From NCBI RefSeq assembly GCF_025567265.1, contig NZ_JAOQJW010000015.1, positions 31,194 through 95,193 on the forward strand: a DNA stretch of 64,000 nucleotides. Reading direction: 5' to 3'. The position numbers were made by a program, and so were the translations under genes. This document shows positions 34,725-43,651 of the stretch, one piece after another; within the stretch, counting starts at the first letter, position 1, and each line of letters starts with the position of its first letter. The stretch comes from Dorea_A amylophila (GTDB lineage: Bacteria; Bacillota; Clostridia; Lachnospirales; Lachnospiraceae). The notes under the pieces were generated by a model that saw only the letters and a list, made by a program, of their open reading frames with translations, was not told the origin of the DNA and did not search any database.

Positions 34725-35480
34725 ATGAAGCTCGAAAAGAAGAATTTGATCGTAGAGAGACCTTACAAATCAGTTTATAAGACCGAGGAGGGTGTTGTTA
34801 AAATATTTGTAACAGATCATCCAAAGTCAGCAGTATTTAATGAAGCATTGAATACTGTGAAAGTTGAAGAAACAGGATTGGATATTCCGAAACTAAAAGA
34901 GGTAACTCAGATTAATGGGGAATGGGCGCTGGTCATTGAGAACCGGGAAGGAAAAACTTTGGAAGAAATGATGAAAATTGACCGTGCCAATCTTGAAAAA
35001 TATATGTCAGATTTTGTAGATCTTCAGCTGAAAGTACAGAGTAAAACGGCAGAAACATTACCGAAATTAAAAGATAAACTCGCAAATAAGATAAGAAATC
35101 TGAAAGTTTTGGATGCAACAGAGCGTTATGAACTTTTGACTAGATTGGAATCTATGCCGAGACATACAAAATTGTGTCATGGTGATTTTAATCCAAGTAA
35201 CGTAATTGTTGAAAAGAACGGAAAGATGACTGTGATTGACTGGGCACATGCTTCACAGGGAAATGCAAGCGCAGATGCGGCAATGACATATTTGCTGTTT
35301 GCATTACACGATCAGGAGAGTGCAGATCTTTATCTTAAGTTATTCTGTAAGAAAAGCGATACCGCAAGACAGTATGTAGAACAATGGCTTCCAATTGTTG
35401 CTGCCGCAGAACTTGAGAAAGATATCCGGCTGGAAAAAGATTTTCTGATGAAATGGATCGATGTTATGGAGTATGAATAA
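34725..35480 (+). CDS. Aminoglycoside phosphotransferase-family kinase
   Basis: 251 residues with a small-molecule kinase fold: N-lobe (VYKTEEGVVKIFVTDHP), hinge WALVIENREGKTLEE, catalytic loop LCHGDFNPSNVIV (Brenner motif HGDxxxxN) and metal-binding IDWAHA, which has Trp-Ala in place of the usual D-F/E. Resembles the TIGR02172-type paralogue group often found in gut Firmicutes and is not a typical resistance enzyme. Substrate unknown. Single gene with AAGGAGG, own promoter and terminator. Confidence 0.85.
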   Translation: MKLEKKNLIVERPYKSVYKTEEGVVKIFVTDHPKSAVFNEALNTVKVEETGLDIPKLKEVTQINGEWALVIENREGKTLEEMMKIDRANLEKYMSDFVDLQLKVQSKTAETLPKLKDKLANKIRNLKVLDATERYELLTRLESMPRHTKLCHGDFNPSNVIVEKNGKMTVIDWAHASQGNASADAAMTYLLFALHDQESADLYLKLFCKKSDTARQYVEQWLPIVAAAELEKDIRLEKDFLMKWIDVMEYE

Positions 35481-35487
35481 ATCGTAC

Positions 35488-35522
35488 AAAAAATAAGCCT
35501 CCGAACGAGGCTTATTTTTTAT
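35488..35522. terminator. Bidirectional terminator
   Basis: AAATAAGCCTC/GAGGCTTATTT with loop CGAAC, flanked by A and T runs, between convergent genes. Confidence 0.9.
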
Positions 35523-35561
35523 TTCATAATATACATAAGAGACAAAATCAACTGCTAAAAA

Positions 35562-36746
35562 TCAGAAAAATACATTTCCACCAATATTTATACCAGATAC
35601 GCCGGTAGATGCTGAGCGGAACTGTAAACAGTTTATAACTGCAGAATGTCTTGCGCCGCCAAGTGCTGCCTGGGCAACAGAATAAGCAGTTGAGGAAGCA
35701 CCTTTGCTGAGAACACGGTTCAATGAACCGTTCCAGGTTGGGGCAAACTGACCGGACTGGTAAATGACTGCGCGCAAATTGTTCGGATATGCCGGACTTG
35801 CCACACGGTTCATTATAACAGTTGCAACGGCTAACATTCCGTCATAACCGCCTGCTTCACACTGGAGAATTGCCGCTAACAGGGCAACATCTGTGGTTGA
35901 AGCCGGAGTTGAATTACCATTATTAACAGTTGGAGAATTAGTGTTGGTATTGGTGTTGGTAGTGTTGTTCTTATTTGTGTTATTTGTATTTGTTGATGCT
36001 GTCTGATTATTTTTATTCGCGTTATTCGTATTGGTATTAGTGTTGCTTGTCTCAGTATTTTTTGCGTCATCTGCCTTTACAGATCCTGAGACTTCATCGT
36101 TCTGTGCAAGCTTTAATGCTTCCTCAGCAGCTTTGGCACGGTCTAATTGTGCCTGATAATCTGCCAGTTCCCCGGAAGTAGATGAAATTTTTGAATTTAA
36201 TTCATCACGCTTGCTGGTTAATGTCTCCTGAAGGCCGGAAAGCTTGCTTTGCTGCTGTTCCAGGTCATTCTGTTTCTGTTCTACATTACTGCGAACCTGC
36301 TGTAATTCTTCCAGCATCTTTCGATCATACTGACTAATAGTGGCAACATATTCAGCCTTGTTCAGGAAATCTCCCATACTTTCTGAAGTAAGAAGAATCT
36401 GAACCAGAGATGCGCCGCCGCCTTCATACATGAATTTGATTCGGTCTTTCATCGAATCATACTGCGCTTCTTCATCAAGCTGCGCAGAAGCGAGATCCAG
36501 CTTGGATTTTTCAACCTTAGCAGATAAATCCTCAATCTGGCTTGAAGTATTGTCCAGTTCCTCACTTAAGGAAGATAACTGGCTATTCAAATCATTTAAC
36601 TCACCTTTTAAACCAGAGGTGGTACTTTCCAATTCATCTGTGGAAGGTGCCGAATATACTGGAGTATTAACAGAAGCAATTGTTACGGTACAGATGGTAA
36701 TTGCCAAAGCCGATCTTAATGCTCGTTTCTTTTTCATACTTATCAT
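35562..36746 (-). CDS. Secreted cell-wall hydrolase with coiled coil and SleB/CwlJ domain
   Basis: 394 residues. Signal peptide at the start (KKKRALRSALAITICTVTIA, cleavage after VYSA). A PcsB/CwlO-like coiled coil spans about 38-240 (SGLKGELNDLNSQLSSLSEEL and later segments). A low-complexity Asn/Thr linker (about 240-285) leads to a C-terminal hydrolase_2 (SleB/CwlJ-type) domain: LLAAILQCEAGGYDGMLAVA, VIMNRV, GQFAPTWNGSL. Start ATG 36746 is 7 bases from AAAGGA; ATG 36752 is an alternative. Probably a peptidoglycan hydrolase in growth or division, not necessarily sporulation. Confidence 0.9.
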   Translation of the reverse strand: MISMKKKRALRSALAITICTVTIASVNTPVYSAPSTDELESTTSGLKGELNDLNSQLSSLSEELDNTSSQIEDLSAKVEKSKLDLASAQLDEEAQYDSMKDRIKFMYEGGGASLVQILLTSESMGDFLNKAEYVATISQYDRKMLEELQQVRSNVEQKQNDLEQQQSKLSGLQETLTSKRDELNSKISSTSGELADYQAQLDRAKAAEEALKLAQNDEVSGSVKADDAKNTETSNTNTNTNNANKNNQTASTNTNNTNKNNTTNTNTNTNSPTVNNGNSTPASTTDVALLAAILQCEAGGYDGMLAVATVIMNRVASPAYPNNLRAVIYQSGQFAPTWNGSLNRVLSKGASSTAYSVAQAALGGARHSAVINCLQFRSASTGVSGINIGGNVFF

Positions 36747-36974
36747 AAACATATCCTTTCCCTTTTTGCGAATGCGTATCTATTATACTACAAAACATAA
36801 GATAAAGCAAATTTTTGACCGGAAACATAAGAAGAGACAGAAGTTTTTTGTTTCTTTCGACAGATTAAAGGTATTTAAAACTTTATATAAACAAATCCGG
36901 AAAAGGTTTACACAGAGGAGATTTGTGTATAAAATAAATAATGAGAATGTCTAAGTGAGAGAGGAATATTTAAT

Positions 36975-37556
36975 ATGAAAAAATATGAAGAAGAAAATTA
37001 TAAATATGAAAATATCTGCGATAAGATCTATCCGTGGGTAAAAACAGAGCTTACAGATTCACATGCATTGAACGGAAAACATTTTTCCAAAAAAGATGCT
37101 CCGGTAATTAGTTTTCTTGGGGATTTGAATGTTGTATTTGCAATCAAAAGGGCCGAAGATGCATATGAGATATTAAAAGACAATATGCTTCCGCCGGAAT
37201 GTGATATCATAGAATTGTATCATAAGTCTTGTGAAAATCTGAACAGAGATGTAGAATTTGTAGTTGCGAATACCTGGTACGGAGGATTTGGAATTGTGGC
37301 AGACGGACATCATGAAGCAAGTTCCGTATGTTTCAAACATATCTGGCAGGTGTGTGCAGACAAATTAGAGGATGATCTGATCATTATGATTCCGAGAAAG
37401 GATGCGGTTCTTTTTGCACCTGCAGGCAATAAAGAGACTGTTCAGAAGATGATCGATCACGGGGAACAGGCTTATGAACAGGGCGAGAATAAGATCAGTA
37501 AGAATCTGTACCGGTTCTCAAGAGAAAGAAAGGAATTAGTTACATATGAAGAATAA
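36975..37556 (+). CDS. Conserved hypothetical protein (DUF1444/DUF5688-like?)
   Basis: 193 residues, soluble, acidic. Features seen: FLGDLNVVFAIKRAED, a central NTWYGGFGI segment, and DLIIMIPRKDAVLFAPAGNKE, a pattern seen near the C-terminus of YtpQ/DUF1444 proteins, so a distant relation is possible. It overlaps the following HAD gene by 11 bp and is clearly co-translated with it. Function unknown. Confidence 0.8.
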   Translation: MKKYEEENYKYENICDKIYPWVKTELTDSHALNGKHFSKKDAPVISFLGDLNVVFAIKRAEDAYEILKDNMLPPECDIIELYHKSCENLNRDVEFVVANTWYGGFGIVADGHHEASSVCFKHIWQVCADKLEDDLIIMIPRKDAVLFAPAGNKETVQKMIDHGEQAYEQGENKISKNLYRFSRERKELVTYEE

Positions 37557-38376
37557 GATCAGAATGATCGGCATGGATTTAGATGGAACTTTACTGAAGA
37601 CGAATAAAGAACTGACTGCATACACGAAAGATGTACTGAAAAGAGCGGCAGAACAGGGAATCATTGTCATGCCGGCGACAGGAAGACCTTTTTCCGGTAT
37701 TCCGAAAGAGCTGACCGGACTGCAGGAAATCCGTTATGCAGTTACTGCAAATGGAGCAAGAGTCATAGATATGGAGAAGAACGAGGTGATCGTGGAAGAA
37801 CTTCTTGCGTATGATATTGCAGAAGTAATTTTGACTATATTTGAACGTTATGATACGTTCAGAGAGATTTACTATCATGGCATTGGATATGCATCCAAAG
37901 AGGCACTGACCAGAATTGACAAGTATCTGAATATACCGGCGATGGCGGATTATATTACGTCTACGCGTGTACCCGTGGATGATGTGAGGGCAAAGTTTGA
38001 AGAGATGAATCAGCCGGTAGATAAGATTCAGGCATTATTTACATCGGTAGAAGACCGTGATGCAGCCAGAAAAGAGATTGAAGAGGTATCTGGAATCGAG
38101 ATTACCGGTGCGCTTCCGATGAATCTGGAGATTAATGCTGCAGGTGTCAATAAAGGGAAGGCAATGATCGAACTTGGGAAGGTTCTTGGCATTCCAAGAG
38201 AAGAAATCATGGCATTCGGAGATGGAAACAATGATCTGAAGATGTTAAAAGAAGTCGGAACAGGTGTGGCAATGGAGAATGCTATTCCATCGCTGAAAGA
38301 AGCAGCAGATTATGTGACACTGTCCAATGACGAAGAAGGCGTTGCGAAATTTATAGAAAAATATGTGCTGGATTAA
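37546..38376 (+). CDS. Cof-type HAD-IIB sugar-phosphate phosphatase
   Basis: 276 residues. HAD motif I DLDGTLL with nucleophile Asp and acid Asp, motif II in MPATGRP, motif III Lys in NKGKAMIEL and motif IV GDGNNDLKML. The C2B cap lies at about 85-190. Such enzymes dephosphorylate sugar phosphates or flavin/PLP-type compounds; the substrate is not readable. Overlaps the gene upstream. Confidence 0.93.
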   Translation: MKNKIRMIGMDLDGTLLKTNKELTAYTKDVLKRAAEQGIIVMPATGRPFSGIPKELTGLQEIRYAVTANGARVIDMEKNEVIVEELLAYDIAEVILTIFERYDTFREIYYHGIGYASKEALTRIDKYLNIPAMADYITSTRVPVDDVRAKFEEMNQPVDKIQALFTSVEDRDAARKEIEEVSGIEITGALPMNLEINAAGVNKGKAMIELGKVLGIPREEIMAFGDGNNDLKMLKEVGTGVAMENAIPSLKEAADYVTLSNDEEGVAKFIEKYVLD

Positions 38377-38391
38377 GGAAAGGAGCGCAAC

Positions 38392-39219
38392 ATGTTAGAT
38401 GTTATTAAGGTAATTATTTTGGGAATTGTGGAGGGAATCACGGAATGGCTTCCGGTCAGCAGTACGGGACATCTTATTCTGGTGGGAAATGTATTAAAGC
38501 CGAGTATGAGTGATGCATTTATGGAAATGTTCGATGTAGTGATCCAGCTGGGTGCGATCATGGCGGTTGTAGTATTGTACTTCCACAAATTGAATCCATT
38601 TTCACCGAGAAAAAGCCATAAGCAGAAGATGCTGACATGGCAGATGTGGATCAAAGTACTGATCGGCTCAGTACCTGCAGGAATAGTTGGAATACTTTTT
38701 AACGATATTCTCGATGAGATCTTTTACAAACCATTACCGGTAGCGATCATGCTGATCGTTTATGGTGTGTTATTCATCATCGTTGAGAAGCATAATGCAG
38801 GGAAGAAACCTTCTGTTACAAAGATTTCACAGCTCAGTGTCCAGATGCTGCTGTGGATTGGATTCTTCCAGATGCTTGCACTGATCCCGGGAACATCCAG
38901 ATCAGGAGCTACGATTGTCGGAGCACTGCTGATCGGTGTATCAAGGGAAGTGGCAGCAGAATTTACATTCTTCCTGGCGATTCCCGCAATGTTTGGTGCC
39001 AGTCTTCTGAAACTGATCAAGTTTGGTTTCCATTTTACAGGTGCGGAGTTTGCTCTTTTGATGCTGGGATGTATCGTATCGTTTGGTCTGTCGGTCATTG
39101 CGATCAAGTTCCTGATGGGGTATATCAAGCAGCATGATTTCAAAGTGTTCGGATATTACCGTATCGTATTGGGGGCACTGATCATTCTCTGGACGATCGT
39201 TCAGACTGTAATTGCATAG
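38392..39219 (+). CDS. uppP: Undecaprenyl-diphosphatase
   Basis: 275-residue membrane enzyme (BacA/UppP) that recycles undecaprenyl diphosphate for cell-wall synthesis. It carries the two signature motifs EGITEWLPVSSTGHLIL at the N-terminus and PGTSRSGATI mid-protein, with about eight membrane helices. Confers bacitracin tolerance in other species. 15 bp after the HAD gene. Confidence 0.97.
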   Translation: MLDVIKVIILGIVEGITEWLPVSSTGHLILVGNVLKPSMSDAFMEMFDVVIQLGAIMAVVVLYFHKLNPFSPRKSHKQKMLTWQMWIKVLIGSVPAGIVGILFNDILDEIFYKPLPVAIMLIVYGVLFIIVEKHNAGKKPSVTKISQLSVQMLLWIGFFQMLALIPGTSRSGATIVGALLIGVSREVAAEFTFFLAIPAMFGASLLKLIKFGFHFTGAEFALLMLGCIVSFGLSVIAIKFLMGYIKQHDFKVFGYYRIVLGALIILWTIVQTVIA

Positions 39220-39230
39220 AAATGTATAAG

Positions 39231-39279
39231 AAAACAAGTGAATGTTTCATGATTATGTGGAATTATCCACTTGTTTTTT
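39231..39279 (+). terminator. Terminator after uppP
   Basis: 10-bp stem AAAACAAGTG/CACTTGTTTT with a 27-base loop and T run. Confidence 0.7.
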
Positions 39280-39353
39280 GATTAAAACATGATAATATAT
39301 TAAATATATATGTATTTTTATACACATATTGAAAAGAATGGAGGAAAAAGATT

Positions 39354-40142
39354 ATGAAGTTAAAAAAAGTTATCAGTGTAATGCTGGTTGGTGCATGCGT
39401 ATTCTCTATGGCAGCATGTGGTTCTAAAAAAGAAGAAGCAAAAAAAATCGAAAGCGCAGATGATCTGAAAGATGCAAAGATCGGTGTACAGACAGGTACA
39501 ACAGGTGATATCTACTGCTCTGATGATTTTGGTGATGATCATGTAGAACGTTTTAATAAAGGTGCAGATGCAGTTCAGGCACTTGTAAAAGGTAAGATTG
39601 ATGCAGTTGTTATTGATAACGAGCCTGCAAAAGCATTTGTAGATGCAAATGACGGACTGAAGATCCTCGAGACACCTTATGTAGAAGAAGATTATGCAAT
39701 GTGCTTCAAAAAAGGCAACACAGAGCTGGAAGATAAATTCAACGCAGCGATCAAAGAACTGAAAGAAGACGGAACATTTGACAAGATCATCGGATATTAT
39801 ATCGATGGAACAGAAGATAAAGGATATGAGTCTCCGGCAGATGCTGACCATTCCAATGGCAAACTTGTAATGGCAACAAATGCTGCATTTGAGCCATATG
39901 AATATTATGAGAATGACAAGATTGTTGGTGTTGATGCTGATTTCGCGAAGGCAATTGCTGACAAGCTTGGCATGGAACTGACAATCAATGATATGGAATT
40001 TGATTCTATCATCGCAGCAGTAGACAGTGGAAAAGCTGATTTTGGTGCAGCAGGTATGACAGTTACAGATGAAAGAAAACAGCAGGTAGATTTCTCAGAT
40101 TCATATTACACAGGAAAACAGATGATTATTGTAAAAAAATAA
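39354..40142 (+). CDS. Amino acid ABC transporter, substrate-binding lipoprotein
   Basis: 262 residues with a lipoprotein signal (VGACVFSMAAC-GS; Cys about 21) and a PBP-II fold of the SBP_bac_3 family (ADDLKDAKIGVQTGTTGD; later FEPYEYYENDKIVGVDADFAKAIADKLG with the usual Asp/Arg substrate contacts and GMTVTDERKQQVDFSD). First gene of a three-gene polar amino acid importer. The two halves appear in unusual order, the FEPYEYY segment being C-terminal, i.e. a circularly permuted arrangement found in this group. Confidence 0.93.
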   Translation: MKLKKVISVMLVGACVFSMAACGSKKEEAKKIESADDLKDAKIGVQTGTTGDIYCSDDFGDDHVERFNKGADAVQALVKGKIDAVVIDNEPAKAFVDANDGLKILETPYVEEDYAMCFKKGNTELEDKFNAAIKELKEDGTFDKIIGYYIDGTEDKGYESPADADHSNGKLVMATNAAFEPYEYYENDKIVGVDADFAKAIADKLGMELTINDMEFDSIIAAVDSGKADFGAAGMTVTDERKQQVDFSDSYYTGKQMIIVKK

Positions 40143-40165
40143 TCAGAAAAGAATAGGATGAGAAC

Positions 40166-40855
40166 ATGCAGGAATTAAAAAAAGAATTTATTCTGAATTT
40201 TATAGAGGATAATCGTTGGAAATATATTGTGGACGGTTTGAAAATTACGCTGATCGTTACGATATTTGCGGTATTGATTGGTGTCCTTTTGGGATTTTTA
40301 ATTGCGATTGTCCGTACGACACATGATAAGACCGGCAAATTAAAGATATTGAATGCAATCTGTAAGGTATATCTGACTGTGATCCGTGGGACTCCGGTTG
40401 TTGTACAGCTGATGATCATTTACTTTATCATATTCGGAAGTGTGGATATCAGTAAGGTACTGGTTGCGATCATTGCATTTGGTATTAACTCAGGTGCATA
40501 TGTTGCAGAGATTTTCCGTTCCGGTATCATGTCAATCGATAACGGACAGTTTGAAGCAGGACGAAGTCTGGGATTCAATTATGCTCAGACAATGATGTAC
40601 ATCATTATGCCGCAGGCATTCAAGAATGTACTTCCGACACTTTGTAATGAATTCATTTCTTTATTGAAAGAGACTTCTGTATCCGGTTATATTGCGTTAC
40701 AGGATCTGACGAAGGGCGGGGACATTATCCGAAGCCGTACATATGATGCATTCATGCCGCTGATCGCCGTTGCGCTGATCTATCTGGCAATGGTAATGAT
40801 CTTTACCAAGCTTGTCAGCTTACTGGAGAGGAGGTTGAGAAACAGTGACCACTAA
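40166..40855 (+). CDS. Amino acid ABC transporter, permease
   Basis: 229 residues with four or five membrane helices and the EAA loop (EAGRSLGFNYAQTMMYIIMPQAFKNVLP) that docks to the ATPase. HisM/GlnP family. The stop overlaps the ATPase gene by 11 bp. Confidence 0.96.
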   Translation: MQELKKEFILNFIEDNRWKYIVDGLKITLIVTIFAVLIGVLLGFLIAIVRTTHDKTGKLKILNAICKVYLTVIRGTPVVVQLMIIYFIIFGSVDISKVLVAIIAFGINSGAYVAEIFRSGIMSIDNGQFEAGRSLGFNYAQTMMYIIMPQAFKNVLPTLCNEFISLLKETSVSGYIALQDLTKGGDIIRSRTYDAFMPLIAVALIYLAMVMIFTKLVSLLERRLRNSDH

Positions 40856-41591
40856 GAATGATGATGTGCTGATCAAAGTAGAAGGTCTGCACAAGATATA
40901 CGGAGATTTTCATGCACTGAATGGAATCAATGAAGAGATTCACAAGGGAGAAGTGGTCGTTGTCGTAGGACCATCCGGTTCCGGTAAGTCAACGTTCCTG
41001 CGTTCTCTGAATCTTCTTGAGGTTCCGGATCAGGGTCATATCTATTTTGAAGGTGTGGATATTACAGATAAGCATGTGGATATCAACAAGCACCGTCAGA
41101 AGATGGGAATGGTGTTCCAGCATTTTAATTTATTCCCGCACAAGACAATCAAGGAAAATATCACGCTTGCTCCGATCAAGCTTCTTGGAAAGAGCAAGGA
41201 AGAGGCAGATAAAAGAGCAATGGAACTTCTGGAAAGAGTAGGACTTGCCGAGAAGGCGGATTCTTATCCATCCCAGTTATCCGGCGGTCAGAAGCAGAGA
41301 ATCGCGATCGTGCGTTCCCTGGCAATGGATCCGGATGTGATCCTGTTCGATGAACCGACATCGGCTCTTGACCCGGAGATGGTAGGAGAAGTTCTGGAGT
41401 TGATGAAACAGCTCGCAAGAGAAGGTATGACGATGGTTGTGGTAACACACGAGATGGGATTTGCCAAGGAGGTTGGTTCCAGGGTTATCTTTATAGATTC
41501 CGGAGAGATCAAAGAACAGGCAAAACCAGATGAATTCTTCGATCATCCGAAGGATCCGCGGTTGCAGGAATTTTTATCAAAGATTTTATAA
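40845..41591 (+). CDS. Amino acid ABC transporter, ATPase
   Basis: 248 residues of the GlnQ/HisP type: Walker A GPSGSGKST, Q-loop MVFQHFNLFPHKT, signature LSGGQKQR, Walker B VILFDEPTSALDPEMV, H-loop VVTHEM. Powers the permease encoded immediately upstream; start is GTG at 40845. Confidence 0.97.
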   Translation: MTTKNDDVLIKVEGLHKIYGDFHALNGINEEIHKGEVVVVVGPSGSGKSTFLRSLNLLEVPDQGHIYFEGVDITDKHVDINKHRQKMGMVFQHFNLFPHKTIKENITLAPIKLLGKSKEEADKRAMELLERVGLAEKADSYPSQLSGGQKQRIAIVRSLAMDPDVILFDEPTSALDPEMVGEVLELMKQLAREGMTMVVVTHEMGFAKEVGSRVIFIDSGEIKEQAKPDEFFDHPKDPRLQEFLSKIL

Positions 41592-41601
41592 TACAGAATG
41601 G

Positions 41602-41677
41602 AAAAAGGAAATATATCATGTAAATGTTTTCTCCCGCTGTGCGGTAAGAAAGATATTACATGATATGTTTCCTTTTT
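41602..41677. terminator. Bidirectional terminator between the ABC operon and the LacI gene
   Basis: Arms 41602-41623 and 41656-41677 pair almost perfectly (about 21 of 22) with A run and T run outside and a 32-base loop. Confidence 0.85.
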
Positions 41678-41686
41678 TATTTCAAA

Positions 41687-42706
41687 CTATACTTTGCAAC
41701 AACTGTCCCGTTCAATCAGATGGTGGGGAACGATGATCTTGGTTGCAGGCAGGTTTGGATTTTCTATGTGGTTGATGATCTGCGAGGCGGCTTCACTTCC
41801 AAGCTGACCGGCTCCGATGTCAATTGAGGTTAATTGCGGGGAGGTCAGTCTTGCAAACAGAGAGTTGTTGAAAGATATGATGGACAGATCTTCCGGGATG
41901 GACAGATTGGTTTCCAGGCAGACTCGTTCTAAAGAGACGGCGAGGATATCATCGCTGACCAGAATTGCTGTCGGGCGGTCTTCCTGCAGCAGAAGTCTGC
42001 GTATGGCTTCTTCATTATTCTCTGATGCATTCTTTACTTCCGTACAGTATTCCGGACGGACAGGAAGCTGATGGCTTGCGAGTGCAAGCTGGTAACCGGC
42101 CTTACGGTCGGCAGAGAACATCAGGGAACTGTCGGAACCAAGGTAGGCGATCCGGCGGTGCCCAAGCTGGTACAGGTATTCCGTTGCTTCACGGCCGGCA
42201 AGCAGATTGTCATTGTCAATATAGATCGTCTGATTGGTGTACTGTGTTGCTTTTCCGATAAGAATATATAAAAGACCTTCGTTAAAGAGGTAATCGATAA
42301 CAGGGTCTTCTTTTTTGGAATACAGTACGATGAAACCGTCTACTTTGCCGCTTCGGGACATAGACCGGACAGCGTCAAGAATCTCAGCTTCATCCTGGCC
42401 GGTTACAATTGTCGTCATATACTGCCTGCCGTTACAGTAATGGCTGATTCCCTGGACCGCTTCCAGATAGAAGGAGTTCTCATAGACTTCTTTGGCAGAA
42501 GCAGGGAGAATGATGCCGATCGTACGTGAATTCTGTGAAGCGAGATTGCTTGCTTGAAAATTCGGTTCATATCCAAGTTCTATCATAGCTTTTCTGACAC
42601 GTTCTTTTGTCTCTTCGCTGATAGAAGGATTATTTTTGCAGGTTCTGGATACGGTGGAAGGGGATACACCTGCCAGCGCAGCCACATCTTTAATTGTTAC
42701 TGCCAT
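41687..42706 (-). CDS. LacI-family repressor (maltodextrin/alpha-glucoside locus)
   Basis: 339 residues. N-terminal HTH (TIKDVAALAGVSPSTVSRTC, 3-22) with hinge helix region, then a periplasmic-binding-like effector domain (SRTIGIILPASAKEVYENSF...). Divergent from a sugar locus ending in malQ; two palindromic operator candidates (42806-42821, 42934-42949) lie between them. Effector probably a maltodextrin or related sugar phosphate, by context only. Confidence 0.92.
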   Translation of the reverse strand: MAVTIKDVAALAGVSPSTVSRTCKNNPSISEETKERVRKAMIELGYEPNFQASNLASQNSRTIGIILPASAKEVYENSFYLEAVQGISHYCNGRQYMTTIVTGQDEAEILDAVRSMSRSGKVDGFIVLYSKKEDPVIDYLFNEGLLYILIGKATQYTNQTIYIDNDNLLAGREATEYLYQLGHRRIAYLGSDSSLMFSADRKAGYQLALASHQLPVRPEYCTEVKNASENNEEAIRRLLLQEDRPTAILVSDDILAVSLERVCLETNLSIPEDLSIISFNNSLFARLTSPQLTSIDIGAGQLGSEAASQIINHIENPNLPATKIIVPHHLIERDSCCKV

Positions 42707-42805
42707 GTAAGTAACCTCCGTTAGAGTTATATTTTCGTAGCTTTTGGATTTTTCTTATATTTTACAGCAAACAAATCAATATTGCAATTGAATTGCGGAA
42801 ATACA

Positions 42806-42821
42806 ATGCAAACGTATGCAT
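42806..42821. promoter_or_regulatory. LacI-type operator 1
   Basis: ATGCAAACGTATGCAT: palindrome centred on CG with one mismatched pair position, 100 bp upstream of the regulator start. Confidence 0.65.
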
Positions 42822-42902
42822 TGGCGCAGTGGAAAATTGCACAAAAAAGGCGCGATTAAATTGTGAAAAAGGTAGAATTAAGTTCCGTAATCGAAATATA
42901 GA

Positions 42903-42931
42903 TTGAAAACTATGCAAAACTTGACTATAAT
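42903..42931 (+). promoter_or_regulatory. Promoter of the decayed PTS locus
   Basis: TTGAAA (42903-42908), 17-base spacer, TATAAT (42926-42931), ending 2 bp before operator 2. Confidence 0.75.
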
Positions 42932-42933
42932 TA

Positions 42934-42949
42934 ACGCAAACGGTTGCAT
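42934..42949. promoter_or_regulatory. LacI-type operator 2
   Basis: ACGCAAACGGTTGCAT, GCAA-N4-TTGC centred on CG, at the expected transcription start of the 42903-42931 promoter, so a bound repressor would block initiation. Same half-site (TGCAAACG/CGCAAACG) as operator 1. Confidence 0.7.
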
Positions 42950-42983
42950 AAATAAATGTAATAAGAAAACATGAGGAGGTTTC

Positions 42984-43175
42984 GTTGGGAACGAGAATAA
43001 GGGTAAAAATATACCACAAGTAATTCTTGCACCGTTAACCGGAAAGGCAGTGCCGTTAAGTGAAGTCCCGGATTCGGTATTTTCTGAGAAAGTCTTAGGT
43101 GACGGAGTTGCAATTATTCCGGCAGACGGTAAGATTGTAAGCCCGGTAGACGGAGAGATATCAACAGTGGCAGAA
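42984..43175 (+). pseudogene. Remnant of a PTS EIIA-type (glucose family) domain
   Basis: The frame VILAPLTGKAVPLSEVPDSVF followed by SEKVLGDGVAIIPADGKIVSPVDGEI is the N-terminal half of a glucose-type EIIA (Crr-like) domain. It has AGGAGG upstream but no good start in frame, stops being EIIA near 43170, before the active-site His region, and runs into endonuclease-family sequence in another frame. It is the 5' side of a deletion. Confidence 0.8.
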
Positions 43176-43593
43176 ACGCGGTATCTATTATGAATGGACC
43201 TGGATCAGCGCCAAGACCGGCTATGGAAAATACGATGAAGGAATGGCGTTGCTCAGTAAGAAACCAATCGCACGGGTACAGCAGTTTCTGACCAGTAAGA
43301 CGGATGATTACGAGAACTGGAAGACGAGACGTATCCTCGGCATACAGCCGGAAGGAAGCAGTGGCTGGTTCTTTACCATTCATATGGGATGGTGGAATGA
43401 TGAGGAAGAACCATTTGTTGATCAGTGGAAATGTATACAGGAGACATTGAAAGATCCAAAATACCGGGAAGGAACTATCTGGCTGATGGGAGATTTTAAC
43501 AGTCAGGATGATGTCCGCACTTCGAACGTTATCTGTAACGGAAAGAATGCACCGGTCGTATCGGATCATTACGGAGTTATGATAACGGTATAA
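43172..43593 (+). pseudogene. 3' remnant of an endonuclease/exonuclease/phosphatase-family gene
   Basis: From RGIYYEWTWISAKTGYGKYD through MALLSKKPI to WLMGDFNSQDD and the final SDHYGVMITV the sequence matches the C-terminal part of EEP-family proteins that accompany maltose/alpha-glucoside PTS operons. The N-terminal catalytic half (first Asn/Glu motifs) is missing and replaced by EIIA sequence. An internal ATG at 43243 gives a 116-residue frame that lacks the full active site. Confidence 0.8.
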
Positions 43594-43651
43594 CAGATCG
43601 GTTTATAATGAAAGAAAATCAAAACAATAAGAAAAGAAGAGGGAAAGAAAG

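Noticed and set aside
34725..35480. Aminoglycoside resistance gene
   Set aside because: Only the generic kinase motifs match; the gene sits in a housekeeping context with host-like codon use and no mobile DNA.
35940..36060. Tandem DNA repeat in the cell-wall hydrolase gene
   Set aside because: It is the codon pattern of the Asn/Thr linker, not an exact nucleotide repeat.
43243..43593. 116-residue frame as a working small nuclease gene
   Set aside because: It is only the C-terminal part of an EEP protein; the active-site N-terminal half is missing and no ribosome site precedes the ATG.
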